The position numbers and the translations under genes are program-made. Below are positions 34,885-44,321 of a stretch of 64,000 nt of DNA, piece after piece. The stretch is from Halomarina oriensis (GTDB lineage Archaea > Halobacteriota > Halobacteria > Halobacteriales > Haloarculaceae): the NCBI RefSeq assembly GCF_009791395.1, contig NZ_WSZK01000026.1:1-64000 (forward strand), in the 5' to 3' direction. Positions within the stretch are counted from its first letter, which is position 1, and each line of letters begins with the position of its first letter. The notes beneath the pieces were generated by a model. That model ran no database searches and was not told the DNA's origin. It saw nothing but the letters and a program-made list of their open reading frames with translations.

Positions 34885-36345
34885 ATGACACGTGTCGTCA
34901 TCATCGGGGCCTACGGGAGCGCCGGGGTCGCCGTCGCGGACGCACTGGCCGACGAACCGGACGTCGAACTCGTCCTCGCGGACAACGGCGACCCCGGCGG
35001 CGGCCTCTGTATCCTCCGGGGCTGTATGCCATCGAAGGACGTCTACTCCGCCGCCGCCCACCACTACCAGACGCGCGTCGACGACCGACTCCCCGGTGAC
35101 CCTCCCGACGTCGACCTCGAACGGGTCGTGGCGACGAAAGACGAACACGTCTCGACGTTCGCGGCCCACCGACGGGCCGCCGTCGACGACCTCGCCGACC
35201 GCGAGAACGTCACCTTCCGCCACGAGACGGCGACGCTGACCGGCGAAGGGACGGTCCGAATCGGCGAGGAGACGGTCGACGCGGACTACGTCGTCGTCGC
35301 CACCGGTTCGACCGCGAACGTCCCCGACCTCCCCGGACTCGACTCGGTTCCCTACCGGACCAGCGCGGACGTGCTCGACGCGACCGAGTTCGGCGACTCG
35401 GCGCTCGTGATGGGCTTTGGCTACATCGGCCTGGAGATGGTGCCGTATCTCTCGGAGGTCGGCGGGATGGACGTCACCGTCGTCGAACACGACGAGCGAC
35501 CGCTCGACGAGGCTGACGCCCCCTTCGGCGACGAACTGCTCGACATGTACCGCGAGGAGTTCGACGTCGACGTCCTGACGAACGCGTACGAGCAGTCGGT
35601 CGCTCCCGTGGGGACCGGCGACACCGACGAGGCGGGAACCGCCGACCCGACGGACGAGGGCGTCCGTCTCACCTACGAACAGGGCGGTGAGGAGCGGCAG
35701 GTCGAGGCCGACGAACTGTACCTGTTCACGGGCCGTCGCCCCGCCCTCGACGGACTCGGCCTGGACGCGTGGGGTGTCGGAACCGACGACGAGTGGGTCG
35801 GTGCGACGATGCAGGCACGCGACGACGAGCGGGTGTTCGTCGTGGGCGACGCGAACGGCCGTGAACCCATCCTCCACGTCGCCAAGGAACAGGCGCAGGT
35901 CGCCGCCGCGAACGTCCTGCGCCACCGTGACGGTGAGTCGCTCGTCGAGTACCACAACACCCACCACCACGTCGTCTTCTCGGGGCTGTCGGTCTACCCC
36001 TACGCCCGCGTCGGCCACTCCGAGACGTCGGCGGCCGAAGCGGGTCTCGACGCGTTCAGCGTCACCCGCGAGGCGAGTTCCGACGGCGTCTTCAAGACCA
36101 AGGACACACCACGAGGCCTCGCTCGCCTCGTCGTCGGCGAGGACGGGACGGTGCTGGGCTACCAGGGCCTGCACTACCACGCGGACGTGATGGCGAAGAC
36201 GATGCAGGTGGTCGTCGAGGGAGGCCTCGACGTCCGGACGGTTCCCGACCGCGCCTACCACCCCACGACACCGGAGATCCTGGACGGCCTGTTCCGCGAA
36301 GCGAAAGAAGAACTCGACGTACCGGACCCGACCGAACCGATCTGA
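34885..36345 (+). CDS. FAD-dependent pyridine-nucleotide disulfide oxidoreductase (Lpd/mercuric-reductase-like)
   Basis: 486 residues. The redox-active disulfide is C42-x4-C47 in GGGLCILRGCMPSK; FAD and NAD(P) sites include YVVVATGSTANVP, LVMGFGYIGLEM and DERVFVVGDANG, and the C-terminal active-site histidine/glutamate is in YHPTTPE. The first dinucleotide motif is GAYGSAG rather than GxGxxG, which is unusual. It should transfer electrons from NAD(P)H to a disulfide substrate. It is not next to the 2-oxoacid dehydrogenase or glycine cleavage genes; it could be the L-protein of GCS or a stand-alone thiol reductase. Confidence 0.88.
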   Translation: MTRVVIIGAYGSAGVAVADALADEPDVELVLADNGDPGGGLCILRGCMPSKDVYSAAAHHYQTRVDDRLPGDPPDVDLERVVATKDEHVSTFAAHRRAAVDDLADRENVTFRHETATLTGEGTVRIGEETVDADYVVVATGSTANVPDLPGLDSVPYRTSADVLDATEFGDSALVMGFGYIGLEMVPYLSEVGGMDVTVVEHDERPLDEADAPFGDELLDMYREEFDVDVLTNAYEQSVAPVGTGDTDEAGTADPTDEGVRLTYEQGGEERQVEADELYLFTGRRPALDGLGLDAWGVGTDDEWVGATMQARDDERVFVVGDANGREPILHVAKEQAQVAAANVLRHRDGESLVEYHNTHHHVVFSGLSVYPYARVGHSETSAAEAGLDAFSVTREASSDGVFKTKDTPRGLARLVVGEDGTVLGYQGLHYHADVMAKTMQVVVEGGLDVRTVPDRAYHPTTPEILDGLFREAKEELDVPDPTEPI

Positions 36346-36361
36346 AGTTCGCGCCGCGCGG

Positions 36362-36886
36362 TCAGTGGTCGACGTGGCCCGCTTCGACCGGTCGGCGGTC
36401 GTCGCCGGGGTCGTCCTCGCTCCCCGTGGCGGTCGTGCCGTCGAGTTCGGCGAGTCGGTCGAGGACGCCGACGAGTTCGCCCGCGTCGGGGTCGCGAGAC
36501 GGTGCGAGGGAGACCAGTTCGTCGTCGACGAACTCCGCGAGCGCGATTTCGGGGAAGCGAACTTCGGTCCACGACTCGTCGGTGATGGCGCACTCACACT
36601 CCACCTCGCGGTAGATGCCGTCGAGCGAGTAGCCGTCGCGCTCCGCCCACCGCTCGATGCGTGCGAGTCGGTCCTGGACGTGCCGACCGTCGGCGGTTCG
36701 AGCGGTCGCCGAGGCGTGCCGGATGCGGTCGCCCCAGACGCGCACGTCGTACGCCCCGATGACTCCAGCGTCGAGGAGGTCGTCGAGTCGACGGACGACG
36801 GTGTCCTGCTGGCGATGCGTTCCACCCGGTGCGAGCGACCGAACGTACAGTTCGACGCGTCGCTCGCCGCTGTTGGTTGCTCCCAT
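36362..36886 (-). CDS. conserved haloarchaeal protein of unknown function
   Basis: 174 residues from ATG 36886 (MGATNSGERRVELYVRSLAP). The conserved-looking N-terminal core reads VELYVRSLAPGGTHRQQDTV, then RRLDDLLDAGVIGAYDVRVWG, an alpha/beta arrangement seen repeatedly in haloarchaeal genomes without function. A middle CECAI pair (EVECECAITDE) might bind a metal. The C-terminus is acidic and low complexity. Convergent with the flavoprotein gene, 16 nt apart. No family name that I can defend. Confidence 0.7.
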   Translation of the reverse strand: MGATNSGERRVELYVRSLAPGGTHRQQDTVVRRLDDLLDAGVIGAYDVRVWGDRIRHASATARTADGRHVQDRLARIERWAERDGYSLDGIYREVECECAITDESWTEVRFPEIALAEFVDDELVSLAPSRDPDAGELVGVLDRLAELDGTTATGSEDDPGDDRRPVEAGHVDH

Positions 36887-36989
36887 ACTGTCCCTACTAT
36901 GGCGACGAGTTGCATCGAACAAGAACTTTTCTCAGCGTGACGTGACTGACGAGCGAGACGTTATCTCCGTGCGACGCCGACACACGGTG

Positions 36990-37106
36990 ATGACGGACGA
37001 CTCGAACGAGACGACGGACGAGCACGCGTGTACGGCCTGCGAACGGACGTTCGAGAGCTCTGTGGCCCTCGAGAGACACGTCCACGACGTGGGACTCGTC
37101 GACTGA
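36990..37106 (+). CDS. C2H2-type zinc-finger micro-protein
   Basis: 38 residues from ATG 36990 (MTDDSNETTDEHACTACERT). One zinc finger: C14-x2-C17, a 12-residue spacer with FESSVALER, then H30 and H32. The final pair is H-x-H rather than H-x3-H, so the site is slightly non-classical. It occupies the space between two minus-strand genes, and similar tiny zinc fingers are abundant and often regulatory in haloarchaea. Function unknown. Confidence 0.6.
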   Translation: MTDDSNETTDEHACTACERTFESSVALERHVHDVGLVD

Positions 37107-37159
37107 GTGACACCGACCGCCCGAACGCACCGCCCGAACGCGTCGGCCACGTGGTCGGA

Positions 37160-37843
37160 CTACCCGCCGAGCAGTCGGTCGGCGAACGCGCGAATCGACG
37201 GCACTTCGAGCGTCGGCTCCCCGTCGAACGGCTCCCACGGCCCGTTCTCGCGGTTCAGCCAGACGCCCTGTAGCCCGGCGTGGGTCGCTCCCTGCACGTC
37301 CAGCCACAGCGCGCTCACGTGAGTCAGTTCCTCGGTCGGTTCGCCCACCTGCTCGGCCGCGTACTCGTACAGTTCCGCGGCGGGTTTGAACGTCTCCACT
37401 TCGTGAGCGCTGACGACGCCGTCGAGCAGGTCCCCGATACCGGCGTGTTCGACCATCGAGTCGAGCATCTCGGGGTTCCCGTTCGAGACGACGTGACACG
37501 GGTAGCCCGCGTCGTGCAGGCGCTCGATGCTCTCGCGGACGTCCTCGAACACGTCGAGTTCGTGGTAGGTGGCGAGGATGTCGTCGCGCTCCGCCTCGCT
37601 CACGTCGACGTCGTGGACGTCGAGGGCGTAGGTCAGGGCGTCGCGGTTCATCTCGTAGAACGGCTGGTAGGCGTCGACGTGGTTGGCGACGAGCGTGTAC
37701 TCCAGCGAGCGCGCACGCCACAGTCGGGAGACGGGCGTCGGGTCGTCGACCCGGTCGGCGAGCGCCTGCTCGACCGAATCGACGTCGACGAGCGTGCTGT
37801 AGGAGTCGAACGTGACGGCGCTGACGCGGTCGGCGTCGAACAT
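37160..37843 (-). CDS. HAD-superfamily hydrolase (haloacid dehalogenase type II-like)
   Basis: 227 residues from ATG 37843 (MFDADRVSAVTFDSYSTLVD). Nucleophile D13 is in TFDSYSTLVD; motif II is HVVSNGN; the motif III lysine is in ETFKPAAELY; motif IV is LWLDVQGATHAG. The D-S-Y-S-T nucleophile loop and the cap length fit the dehalogenase II/phosphatase group. It hydrolyses a 2-haloacid or phosphomonoester; family members in archaea are mostly general phosphatases. Upstream in-frame codons to 37951 overlap the next promoter and are excluded. Confidence 0.9.
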   Translation of the reverse strand: MFDADRVSAVTFDSYSTLVDVDSVEQALADRVDDPTPVSRLWRARSLEYTLVANHVDAYQPFYEMNRDALTYALDVHDVDVSEAERDDILATYHELDVFEDVRESIERLHDAGYPCHVVSNGNPEMLDSMVEHAGIGDLLDGVVSAHEVETFKPAAELYEYAAEQVGEPTEELTHVSALWLDVQGATHAGLQGVWLNRENGPWEPFDGEPTLEVPSIRAFADRLLGG

Positions 37844-37988
37844 ACGCGGACCACGGAGGCGAGGGGGATAGCTGTGCGGTCCGTCTGGCCCGAATCGCTC
37901 GTACCCCACGGGACGAGGCCGCGCGGACACCTCCGTCCTCGTTTCGTCCATCGGTGATTACTTGTCGACTGTCGTGGGAGTCGACGGT

Positions 37989-38444
37989 ATGACCCGGACA
38001 CGGAACGAGCCGTGGGCGTGGCTGTTCGGCCGGGACCGCCGTGTCACCGACCGGTTCCTCCTCGTGGTCGGAGCCGTGTACCTCGCGGTCGTCCTGTCGT
38101 CGCACGGTCTCGGAAGCGCGCCGACCGAACCGTTCCGCTCGTGGCGCTACTCACAGGGCGTGGTCGTCGCCGCAGTCGTCAGCGTGAGCGGACTCCACGG
38201 CTATCTCAACGACGGGCTCGTCACGGGCGTCGCACTCGCGTACGTCCTGCTGGTCGGCGTCGGTGCCGCGGGACTGGTTCGTGTCGGCGTCTCCCCCGAG
38301 TCGGGAGCGAACGCCTACGTCTACGTGCTGCTGGTTCTGCCGTTCGCGTTCGCGGCGGTGCTCGGGACCGCCGGATTCGTCGTCGGTGCTGGTGGCAGGC
38401 GACTCCTGAGGCGGGGTCGGGAGCAATCGCCCCCGTCACGGTGA
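37989..38444 (+). CDS. membrane protein of unknown function
   Basis: 151 residues from ATG 37989 (MTRTRNEPWAWLFGRDRRVT). About four helices: FLLVVGAVYLAVVL, GVVVAAVVSVSGLHGYL, VTGVALAYVLLVGVGAAGLV and VYVLLVLPFAFAAVLGTAGF, with a basic tail (GRRLLRRGRE). The earlier in-frame ATG (37962) lies on the TATA-like GATTACTTG, so it is rejected. No conserved polar signature recognised. Confidence 0.7.
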   Translation: MTRTRNEPWAWLFGRDRRVTDRFLLVVGAVYLAVVLSSHGLGSAPTEPFRSWRYSQGVVVAAVVSVSGLHGYLNDGLVTGVALAYVLLVGVGAAGLVRVGVSPESGANAYVYVLLVLPFAFAAVLGTAGFVVGAGGRRLLRRGREQSPPSR

Positions 38445-38522
38445 CGACGGCGACCCCGAGAGTGTGTCCGCTCCTCGCCAACCCGAGGGGAGGGTTTTAC
38501 TCGGGGCGCTCGTCATCCCGAC

Positions 38523-39528
38523 ATGGACGTCAGACAGGTCGTCCCACGCGACGCCATCCCGAGCGTCGACGACCCGACCTACGAAGCGACGTACGACGGC
38601 GACAGCGACGACGAGGTCATCGTCGTCGAGGGGGCCCCGACTCGCGCGTACCCGGTTCGCTACCTCCACTACCACGAAATCGTCAACAGCGAGGTCGAAC
38701 GCGACGACGAGCGCGTCCCCATCGCCGTCACGTGGTGTCCGCTCTGTGGCAGTGCCGTCGTCTACGACCGCCGGGTCGAGACCGACGACGGGGTCCGCGA
38801 ACTCACCTTCGGCGTCTCGGGGAAACTCGCCGACGACGACCTGGTGATGTACGACCGCGAGACGGAGTCGGAGTGGAAACAGTCGCTCGGGACGGCCATC
38901 GCCGGGCCACTGGCGGGAACCGACCTCGACGTGCTGCCCGCCGCGCTCGTGTCGTTCGAGCGGTTCGCCGCGGAGTACGCGCTCGACGACGGAGCGGACG
39001 TCGGGGACGGCCGCCCACGCGGCGAGGTGCTGGCCCCACCGGGTGGGGCGAGCGAGGCCGCGAGCGACGGCGACGACCCGGCCCCCATCGACTACGACAC
39101 GGGACCGTACGAGCGCTACTTCGAGGTGGACGGCTTCGGACTGGCCGCCCACCGAGAGACCGGTTCGGGCCGCGAGTGGGGCCGCGAGGACCTGGCACCC
39201 AAAGCCGTCGTCCTCGGACTGGAACGCGACGGGGAGGCCCTCGGGTTCTCAGAGGGTCGCGTCGAGACGGCCGGTGGCGTCGTGCAGGCCACCGTCGGCG
39301 ACGAGTCGGTCGTCGTGTTCGCCAGCGAGGGACTCCACGCGTTCGCGGACCCCGGCTACGCGTTCACGGTCGACGATGACGGTCGGGTCACGGCCGACGG
39401 GACGACCTGGAACCCCACGACGGGGGGACGCCGAGGACGGGCGGCGACTGGACCGACTCCCGGCCCGACGGCTGTTCGCGTTCACCTGGCAGGACGACCA
39501 CGGTGCGGACGCGTTCTGGTCGGGATGA
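38523..39528 (+). pseudogene. second DUF3179 gene, frameshifted near the 3' end
   Basis: From ATG 38523 the frame encodes an intracellular-looking DUF3179 protein (no signal peptide): AYPVRYLHYHEIVNS, IAVTWCPLCGSAVVYDR, LTFGVSGKLADDDLVMYDR. At the G6 run 39422-39427 the reading becomes basic and proline-rich and continues to 39734. Removing one G restores the DUF3179 C-terminus (TTGDAEDGRRLDRLPARR, then LFAFTWQDDHGADAFWSG) and a stop at 39526-39528, giving about 334 residues. Sequencing error or true lesion cannot be separated here. A TATA-like GGTTTTACTC lies about 30 nt upstream. Paralogue of 33334-34392, but cytoplasmic. Confidence 0.75.
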
Positions 39529-39596
39529 ACGGCGTGCGGGGTCGGAGGACGGACCCTGCGTCGCCACGCGCGACGGACCGAGGGAGAGTCCCGCGT

Positions 39597-39740
39597 TCAG
39601 AAGGGGTTGACGTTGTGGTCGCCACAGACCGGGCAGACGGGTCCCTCGGTGGCCTCCGACTCGAACACCTCTCTACACGCCGAGCACTGATAGCGCGGCG
39701 TCGGCTCGCTTCCTCTCATGACGCGACTGAGTAGTCCCAT
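39597..39740 (-). CDS. small zinc-ribbon protein
   Basis: 47 residues from ATG 39740 (MGLLSRVMRGSEPTPRYQCS). Two knuckles, C-S-A-C and C-P-V-C, flank an acidic loop (REVFESEATEGP); the C-terminus is GDHNVNPF. A rubredoxin-like or ribbon zinc site is expected. The longer frame to 39782 begins inside the upstream spacer and is not needed. Function unknown; convergent with the DUF3179 gene. Confidence 0.68.
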   Translation of the reverse strand: MGLLSRVMRGSEPTPRYQCSACREVFESEATEGPVCPVCGDHNVNPF

Positions 39741-39872
39741 GGTGCACCGACAGGTAGGTGACGAGGTGTGATAACGAGCCACGACCGTTGCGGTCGCGTT
39801 GCGACGGTTGCGACGGTTTCGGGCCGGGAACCGACCCGTTCCGTGACCGACTGAAGAGGTGACGCGTCGCCG

Positions 39873-41294
39873 CTACTGCTCGTCCGCGTCCAGCGCCTGC
39901 CACGAGAGCCGTGGCGAGCGTGCTGCGGACACCTGGTCGATACGACGTGCGGCGGTGTTCTCGGGTGCGCGTTCGATGGTGTCGACGTCCTCGTTCGCCA
40001 CGGCGTCGAACGCGGTGGCGAGCTGGTCGAGCGACCGCCGGTTCTCGACTTCGGTCGGTTCGGTCATCAGCGCCTCGGAGACGGCCTCGGGCCACTTCGT
40101 CGTCGGCGGGTGGACGCCGTAGTCGAGCATCCGCTTGGCGACGTCGGCGGCGTCCTCGTCGGCGCTGGCGACGAACTCGTGGTGGAACGGCCCGAACGGG
40201 ATGTCGTAGTCGATCTGTGAGGCGAGGTAGTTGGCGTTGAGGACGGCCTTCGCCGAGGCGTCCGAGAGGCCGACGTCGCCCAGCCGGGCGATGTAGGCGT
40301 AGGCGCGGACGAGCACCAGCCAGTTCCCGCCGTAGCCGTGGACCTTCCCGATGGAGTGCTCGGGGGCGTACTCCTCGAACCCGCCGTTGGTCTCGCGGAC
40401 GTGCGGGTCCGGCAGGAACGCGGCGAGTTCGTCTGTGACGCCGACCGGGCCGGCACCGGGGCCGCCGCCGCCGTGGGGCGTGGCGAACGTCTTGTGGACG
40501 TTGTAGTGCATGATGTCGAAGCCCATGTCACCGGGACGGGCACGGCCGAGCAGCGCGTTCAGGTTCGCGCCGTCGTAGTAGAGCAGGCCACCGGCGTCGT
40601 GGACGAGGTCCGCGATGGCCTCGATGTCGCGCTCGAACAGGCCCAGCGTGTTGGGGTTGGTGAGCATCAGCGCCGCTGTGTCCTCGCTGACGGCGGCTTC
40701 CAGTGCCTCTACGTCGACGCGGCCGTCCTCCGCGCCGGGGAGCGTGACCACGTCGTAGCCCGCCATCGCCGCCGTGGCGAAGTTCGTCCCGTGTGCGGAG
40801 TCGGGGACGACGACCTCCGAGCGCTCGTCGCCGCGCGACTGGTGGTAGGCCTTGGCGACGAGGATGCCCGTGAACTCGCCGGCCGCGCCGGCGGGCGGTT
40901 GGAGCGTCACCGCGTCCATCCCACCGATACGCCCGAGCACGTCCTGCAGGTGATAGCGCAGTTCGAGCGTCCCCTGGCGGGTGCTGGCCGGACGGTCGGG
41001 GTGGGTCGCAGCCTTCGGGTGCCCCGCCACGTCGTCGGTGAACTTCGGGTTGTACTTCATCGTACACGACCCGAGCGGGAACGGCCCCGTCTCGACGCCG
41101 TAGTTCATCTGCGAGAGCCGTGTGTAGTGACGGGCGAGTTCGGGTTCCGACAGGTCGGGGAGTTCGACCGAGTCGCGGGTGAGGTGGTCGGGGAGGTCCG
41201 AGTCGACCTCGACCTCGCGGGTGTGCTTCTCCGAGAGCAGCGGTTCGTACAGTTCCTCCGAGTCGTCGGTCCAGCGTGCTTGCTCGTACTTCAT
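39873..41294 (-). CDS. gcvPB: glycine dehydrogenase (decarboxylating) subunit 2
   Basis: 473 residues. Motifs of the PLP half of split P-protein: [55 protein letters not shown] and the cofactor lysine K268 in [18 protein letters not shown]. With GcvPA it decarboxylates glycine and loads aminomethyl onto GcvH. The ATG overlaps the gcvPA stop by 4 nt, so the subunits are coupled. Standard length. Confidence 0.96.
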   Translation of the reverse strand: MKYEQARWTDDSEELYEPLLSEKHTREVEVDSDLPDHLTRDSVELPDLSEPELARHYTRLSQMNYGVETGPFPLGSCTMKYNPKFTDDVAGHPKAATHPDRPASTRQGTLELRYHLQDVLGRIGGMDAVTLQPPAGAAGEFTGILVAKAYHQSRGDERSEVVVPDSAHGTNFATAAMAGYDVVTLPGAEDGRVDVEALEAAVSEDTAALMLTNPNTLGLFERDIEAIADLVHDAGGLLYYDGANLNALLGRARPGDMGFDIMHYNVHKTFATPHGGGGPGAGPVGVTDELAAFLPDPHVRETNGGFEEYAPEHSIGKVHGYGGNWLVLVRAYAYIARLGDVGLSDASAKAVLNANYLASQIDYDIPFGPFHHEFVASADEDAADVAKRMLDYGVHPPTTKWPEAVSEALMTEPTEVENRRSLDQLATAFDAVANEDVDTIERAPENTAARRIDQVSAARSPRLSWQALDADEQ

Positions 41295-42628
41295 GCGACG
41301 TCCTCCAGTGCTTCGACCAGCGCATCGCGCTGCGTGTCGTTGCGTTCGGTCGTACAGAGCTGAATCCGGTGCTCGCCGACGACGTGGACGGCGAACCCCT
41401 CGTCGGCGAGGTCCGAGGCGACGGCCGCCGCTGGCTGGTCGGTGTGGGCGACGAACTCCCGGAAGTGGTGGCGGTCGTAGACGGGTGCGCGCATCCCGCT
41501 GATGTCGTCGACGCGTTCGGCGAGGGCCGCCGCGGCCGTCACGCAGTCGTCGGCCAGGTCGACCAGCCCCTCCGGACCGAGCGACGCCGCGTGGATGGCC
41601 GTCCGCAGGGCGACCCACGCCTGGTTCGTACAGATGTTCGAGGTGGCGCGTTCCCGGCGGATGTGCTGTTCGCGCGTCTGGAGCGTCAGCGTGTACGCAC
41701 GCATTCCCGCCGAGTCCTCGCTGGCCCCGACGAGTCGCCCCGGAACCTGCCGGAGGAACGACTCGTCGCAGGCGAACAGCCCCATGCCCATCCCGTCGGC
41801 GTAGCCGACGCCGAGCGAAGCGGCCTCGCCGACGACGACGTCCGCGCCGACGCTCGCGGGTTCCTGCAGGAGCGCGAGCGCGACGATGTCCGTCCCGAGA
41901 CAGAACAGCGCGTCGTGGTCGTCGGTCAGGTCACCGAGGTCCGCGAGGCGTTCTTCGATGGTCCCGGCGAGCGTCGGGTTCTCGGCGTAGACCATGGCGA
42001 CGTCCTCGTCCATCCGCTCGCGGAGGGCGTCGACGTCGACGTTCCCGTCGTCCATCGGGTAGGACTCGACGCGGAGGTCCGAGCCGTCGACGTAGTTCTC
42101 CAGCGTGCCGCGACGCCCCTCGTGGAGCAACTCGGGGACGAGCACGACGGCCCCCGAGACGCTGCGGACGCGAGTGGCGAGCGTCGCCGCCTCGCCGAGT
42201 GCGGTGGCGGCGTCGTACATCGAGCAGTTCGCCACGTCGAGACCCGTCAGTTCGACGAGCATCGACTGGTACTCGAACAGCGCCTGCAGGAAGCCCTGAG
42301 CGACCTCCGGCTGGTACTGCGTGTAGCTGGTGAGGAACTCCGAACGGTGGGAGATAGCGTCGACCAGCGAGGGGACGTAGTGGTCGTAGTGGCCGCGGCC
42401 GAGGAACTCGACGACGTCCTCGTTGCGCGAGAGGACCGTCTCGAGGTGGCGACGCGTGTCGCGTTCACTGCGTGCGGGGATGTCGAACGACCCGTCGAAG
42501 CGGACGGCCTCGGGGATGTCGAACAGGTCCTCCTCGCTGTCGACACCCAGTACGTCGAGCATCGCGGCCGTCTCGCTCGGCGTGTGCGGGGCGAAGGGAC
42601 TGCCGTCGGGGGTGTGTTCACTACTCAT
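41291..42628 (-). CDS. gcvPA: glycine dehydrogenase (decarboxylating) subunit 1
   Basis: 445 residues. Family motifs: [58 protein letters not shown] and [10 protein letters not shown]. It forms the alpha partner of the heterotetrameric P-protein with GcvPB; it has no PLP lysine of its own. First gene of the gcvPA-gcvPB unit. The partners gcvT and gcvH lie 11 kb away in the opposite orientation. The 178 nt upstream hold no gene and no glycine riboswitch that I can recognise. Confidence 0.96.
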   Translation of the reverse strand: MSSEHTPDGSPFAPHTPSETAAMLDVLGVDSEEDLFDIPEAVRFDGSFDIPARSERDTRRHLETVLSRNEDVVEFLGRGHYDHYVPSLVDAISHRSEFLTSYTQYQPEVAQGFLQALFEYQSMLVELTGLDVANCSMYDAATALGEAATLATRVRSVSGAVVLVPELLHEGRRGTLENYVDGSDLRVESYPMDDGNVDVDALRERMDEDVAMVYAENPTLAGTIEERLADLGDLTDDHDALFCLGTDIVALALLQEPASVGADVVVGEAASLGVGYADGMGMGLFACDESFLRQVPGRLVGASEDSAGMRAYTLTLQTREQHIRRERATSNICTNQAWVALRTAIHAASLGPEGLVDLADDCVTAAAALAERVDDISGMRAPVYDRHHFREFVAHTDQPAAAVASDLADEGFAVHVVGEHRIQLCTTERNDTQRDALVEALEDVA

Positions 42629-42806
42629 GGTGTTGGAGAATCGGGCGTCCGTCGGCGGGACATCTGATGGGAGACACTACCGGGACGGTGCATATCATAC
42701 TCTCGGTTAGCGTCCACGACCGGCCCGACGATGCGCGTTCGTGGATATCCCCGTCCGGAGCGCGTCCACGGAGGAGCGAGCGACGGCGGCCGGGTGCGGC
42801 GTGTCG

Positions 42807-44147
42807 TTACTCGACGTAGCGGTACTTGCGCTCGCCCATGCGACCCCAGCCGTCGAAGACGAACTCGTCGGCCGGCGAGGTGAACTCCTCGACGTCCTCG
42901 GCCTGCTTGTCGTGGTTGTGGACGTCGTGGACGCGCTCGTACTCCTCGAAGCTGATGTCCCTGCGTGCCTCGATCTGCTCGTCGATGGTGAGCGCCGCTA
43001 TCTCTTCGGCCCAGTCCTCCTGGACGGTCTCGGCGTGAATCTCGGCCTGTGCGCCGGAGCCGTACGACCCGACGAGCAGACGCTCGCCCGCGAGGTCCTG
43101 GTCGGCTTCGAGCGCGGCCTTCAGCCCGCTCGCGCGGGCGATGTGGACCGACCCGGTGTACCAGTTGCCGACCTCACGCGAGATCTCGAGCGTCGGCGCG
43201 ATGGTGTCGTCGTACCACGCCTGGTACGTCTCGGTCCCCTTCAGCTTGTCAGTGTACTCGCTGATGGCGTCGAGGTATGCCTCGTCGGAGTCGAACGCTT
43301 CGGGCCGGGGCTGGCGACCGATTTCGTCGGCCAACTGTTCCTCGATTTCGGTGTCACGGATCATGTGCCGGAAGCCGAGCAGGCCCGCCTTGCGGACCAT
43401 GCCGGGGAACGGCGTGTGGAACGGGATGAGTTCGAAGTCGTCGGGGTGGGTGTCGCCGGCGACCGACTCGAAGTCCTCCAGCGCCTCGCGCATGCGTGCG
43501 AGGTACACCTGCACCGAACGCTTGCCGTCGACGCTCGGGAACTGCTGGTTGGGCTTGAGGAAGTCCGTCTCGTCGGCACTGCCGTAGCCCTGTTCGGTCG
43601 AGAGTTCGACGAGGTCCGGGTTCTCGCTGATGAGCATGGCGACCGCACCCGCACCTTGGGTCGCCTCGCCGGCGTCACCGCGGGCGTAGAGTGCCGTGTC
43701 GGTGGCGATGACGAGCGCGCTCCGACCGCGGTGGCGGCCCGCGCGAATCCAGTTGTACGCGTCGTCGAGGCTCTGGGTACCCGAGATGCAGGCGAACTTG
43801 CGCTCGCCCTTGTTGGCGTGGTGGAAGTCGCCGTCGAACACCTGTTCGAGACAGCCCGCGATGTACGTCGAGACGGGCTTGGAGTTGTCGAACGAGGACT
43901 CGGTGGCGACGTCGATACGGCCGATGTCCTGTGGCGACAGGTCACGGCGCTTCATCAACTGATAGGCGGCGTTCGCGCCCATCGTGACGATGTCCTCGTA
44001 GGTGTCGGGAAAGGAGGAGGCCGCGAGGCCGATACCCTTCGTATAGTACTCGGGGTCCTTGTCCTTGACCGGTGCGAGCGTCTCGGCAAGGTCGAACTTG
44101 AGCTTGCCGGTGTGGATCTCGATGGCGTCGATGCCGACGGCTGTCAT
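42807..44147 (-). CDS. hmgB: hydroxymethylglutaryl-CoA synthase
   Basis: 446 residues from ATG 44147 (MTAVGIDAIEIHTGKLKFDL). The thiolase-fold active-site cysteine is C120 in KFACISGTQSLDDAYN, with HTPFPGMVRKAGLLG later for the catalytic histidine, and GSYGSGAQAEIHA near the C-terminus. It condenses acetyl-CoA with acetoacetyl-CoA to HMG-CoA, the first committed step toward mevalonate and archaeal isoprenoid lipids. A TATA box at 44171 puts transcription at or very near the ATG. Only the enzyme itself is here; reductase and thiolase are elsewhere. Confidence 0.96.
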   Translation of the reverse strand: MTAVGIDAIEIHTGKLKFDLAETLAPVKDKDPEYYTKGIGLAASSFPDTYEDIVTMGANAAYQLMKRRDLSPQDIGRIDVATESSFDNSKPVSTYIAGCLEQVFDGDFHHANKGERKFACISGTQSLDDAYNWIRAGRHRGRSALVIATDTALYARGDAGEATQGAGAVAMLISENPDLVELSTEQGYGSADETDFLKPNQQFPSVDGKRSVQVYLARMREALEDFESVAGDTHPDDFELIPFHTPFPGMVRKAGLLGFRHMIRDTEIEEQLADEIGRQPRPEAFDSDEAYLDAISEYTDKLKGTETYQAWYDDTIAPTLEISREVGNWYTGSVHIARASGLKAALEADQDLAGERLLVGSYGSGAQAEIHAETVQEDWAEEIAALTIDEQIEARRDISFEEYERVHDVHNHDKQAEDVEEFTSPADEFVFDGWGRMGERKYRYVE

Positions 44148-44170
44148 TGCTGTGGGGGTAGTTCGTCTGG

Positions 44171-44176
44171 TATAAG
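44171..44176 (-). promoter_or_regulatory. TATA-like box for HMG-CoA synthase
   Basis: CTTATA (in CACTTATACC) on the minus strand, 24-29 nt before ATG 44147: a clean leaderless promoter. Confidence 0.65.
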
Positions 44177-44321
44177 TGTTTGACGACGACGAGTTCGTCG
44201 ATTGTCGAACTACTGCGTCGACCGACCGAACCGTCGGCGACTCGGACGCGACGCTCGGTCGGTCCGGAGAGCCGAGCATCGAATCGCGCTTCGTCGGCCG
44301 TGGTGTCCCCGTCGAGGCGAG

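Noticed and set aside
34735-36915. 726-codon minus-strand frame
   Set aside because: Antisense to the Lpd-like flavoprotein, and its upstream end reads the 36362-36886 gene out of frame.
42629-42806. possible glycine riboswitch upstream of gcvPA
   Set aside because: No recognisable tandem aptamer core or conserved glycine-riboswitch sequence; the gap is too short and unstructured by eye.
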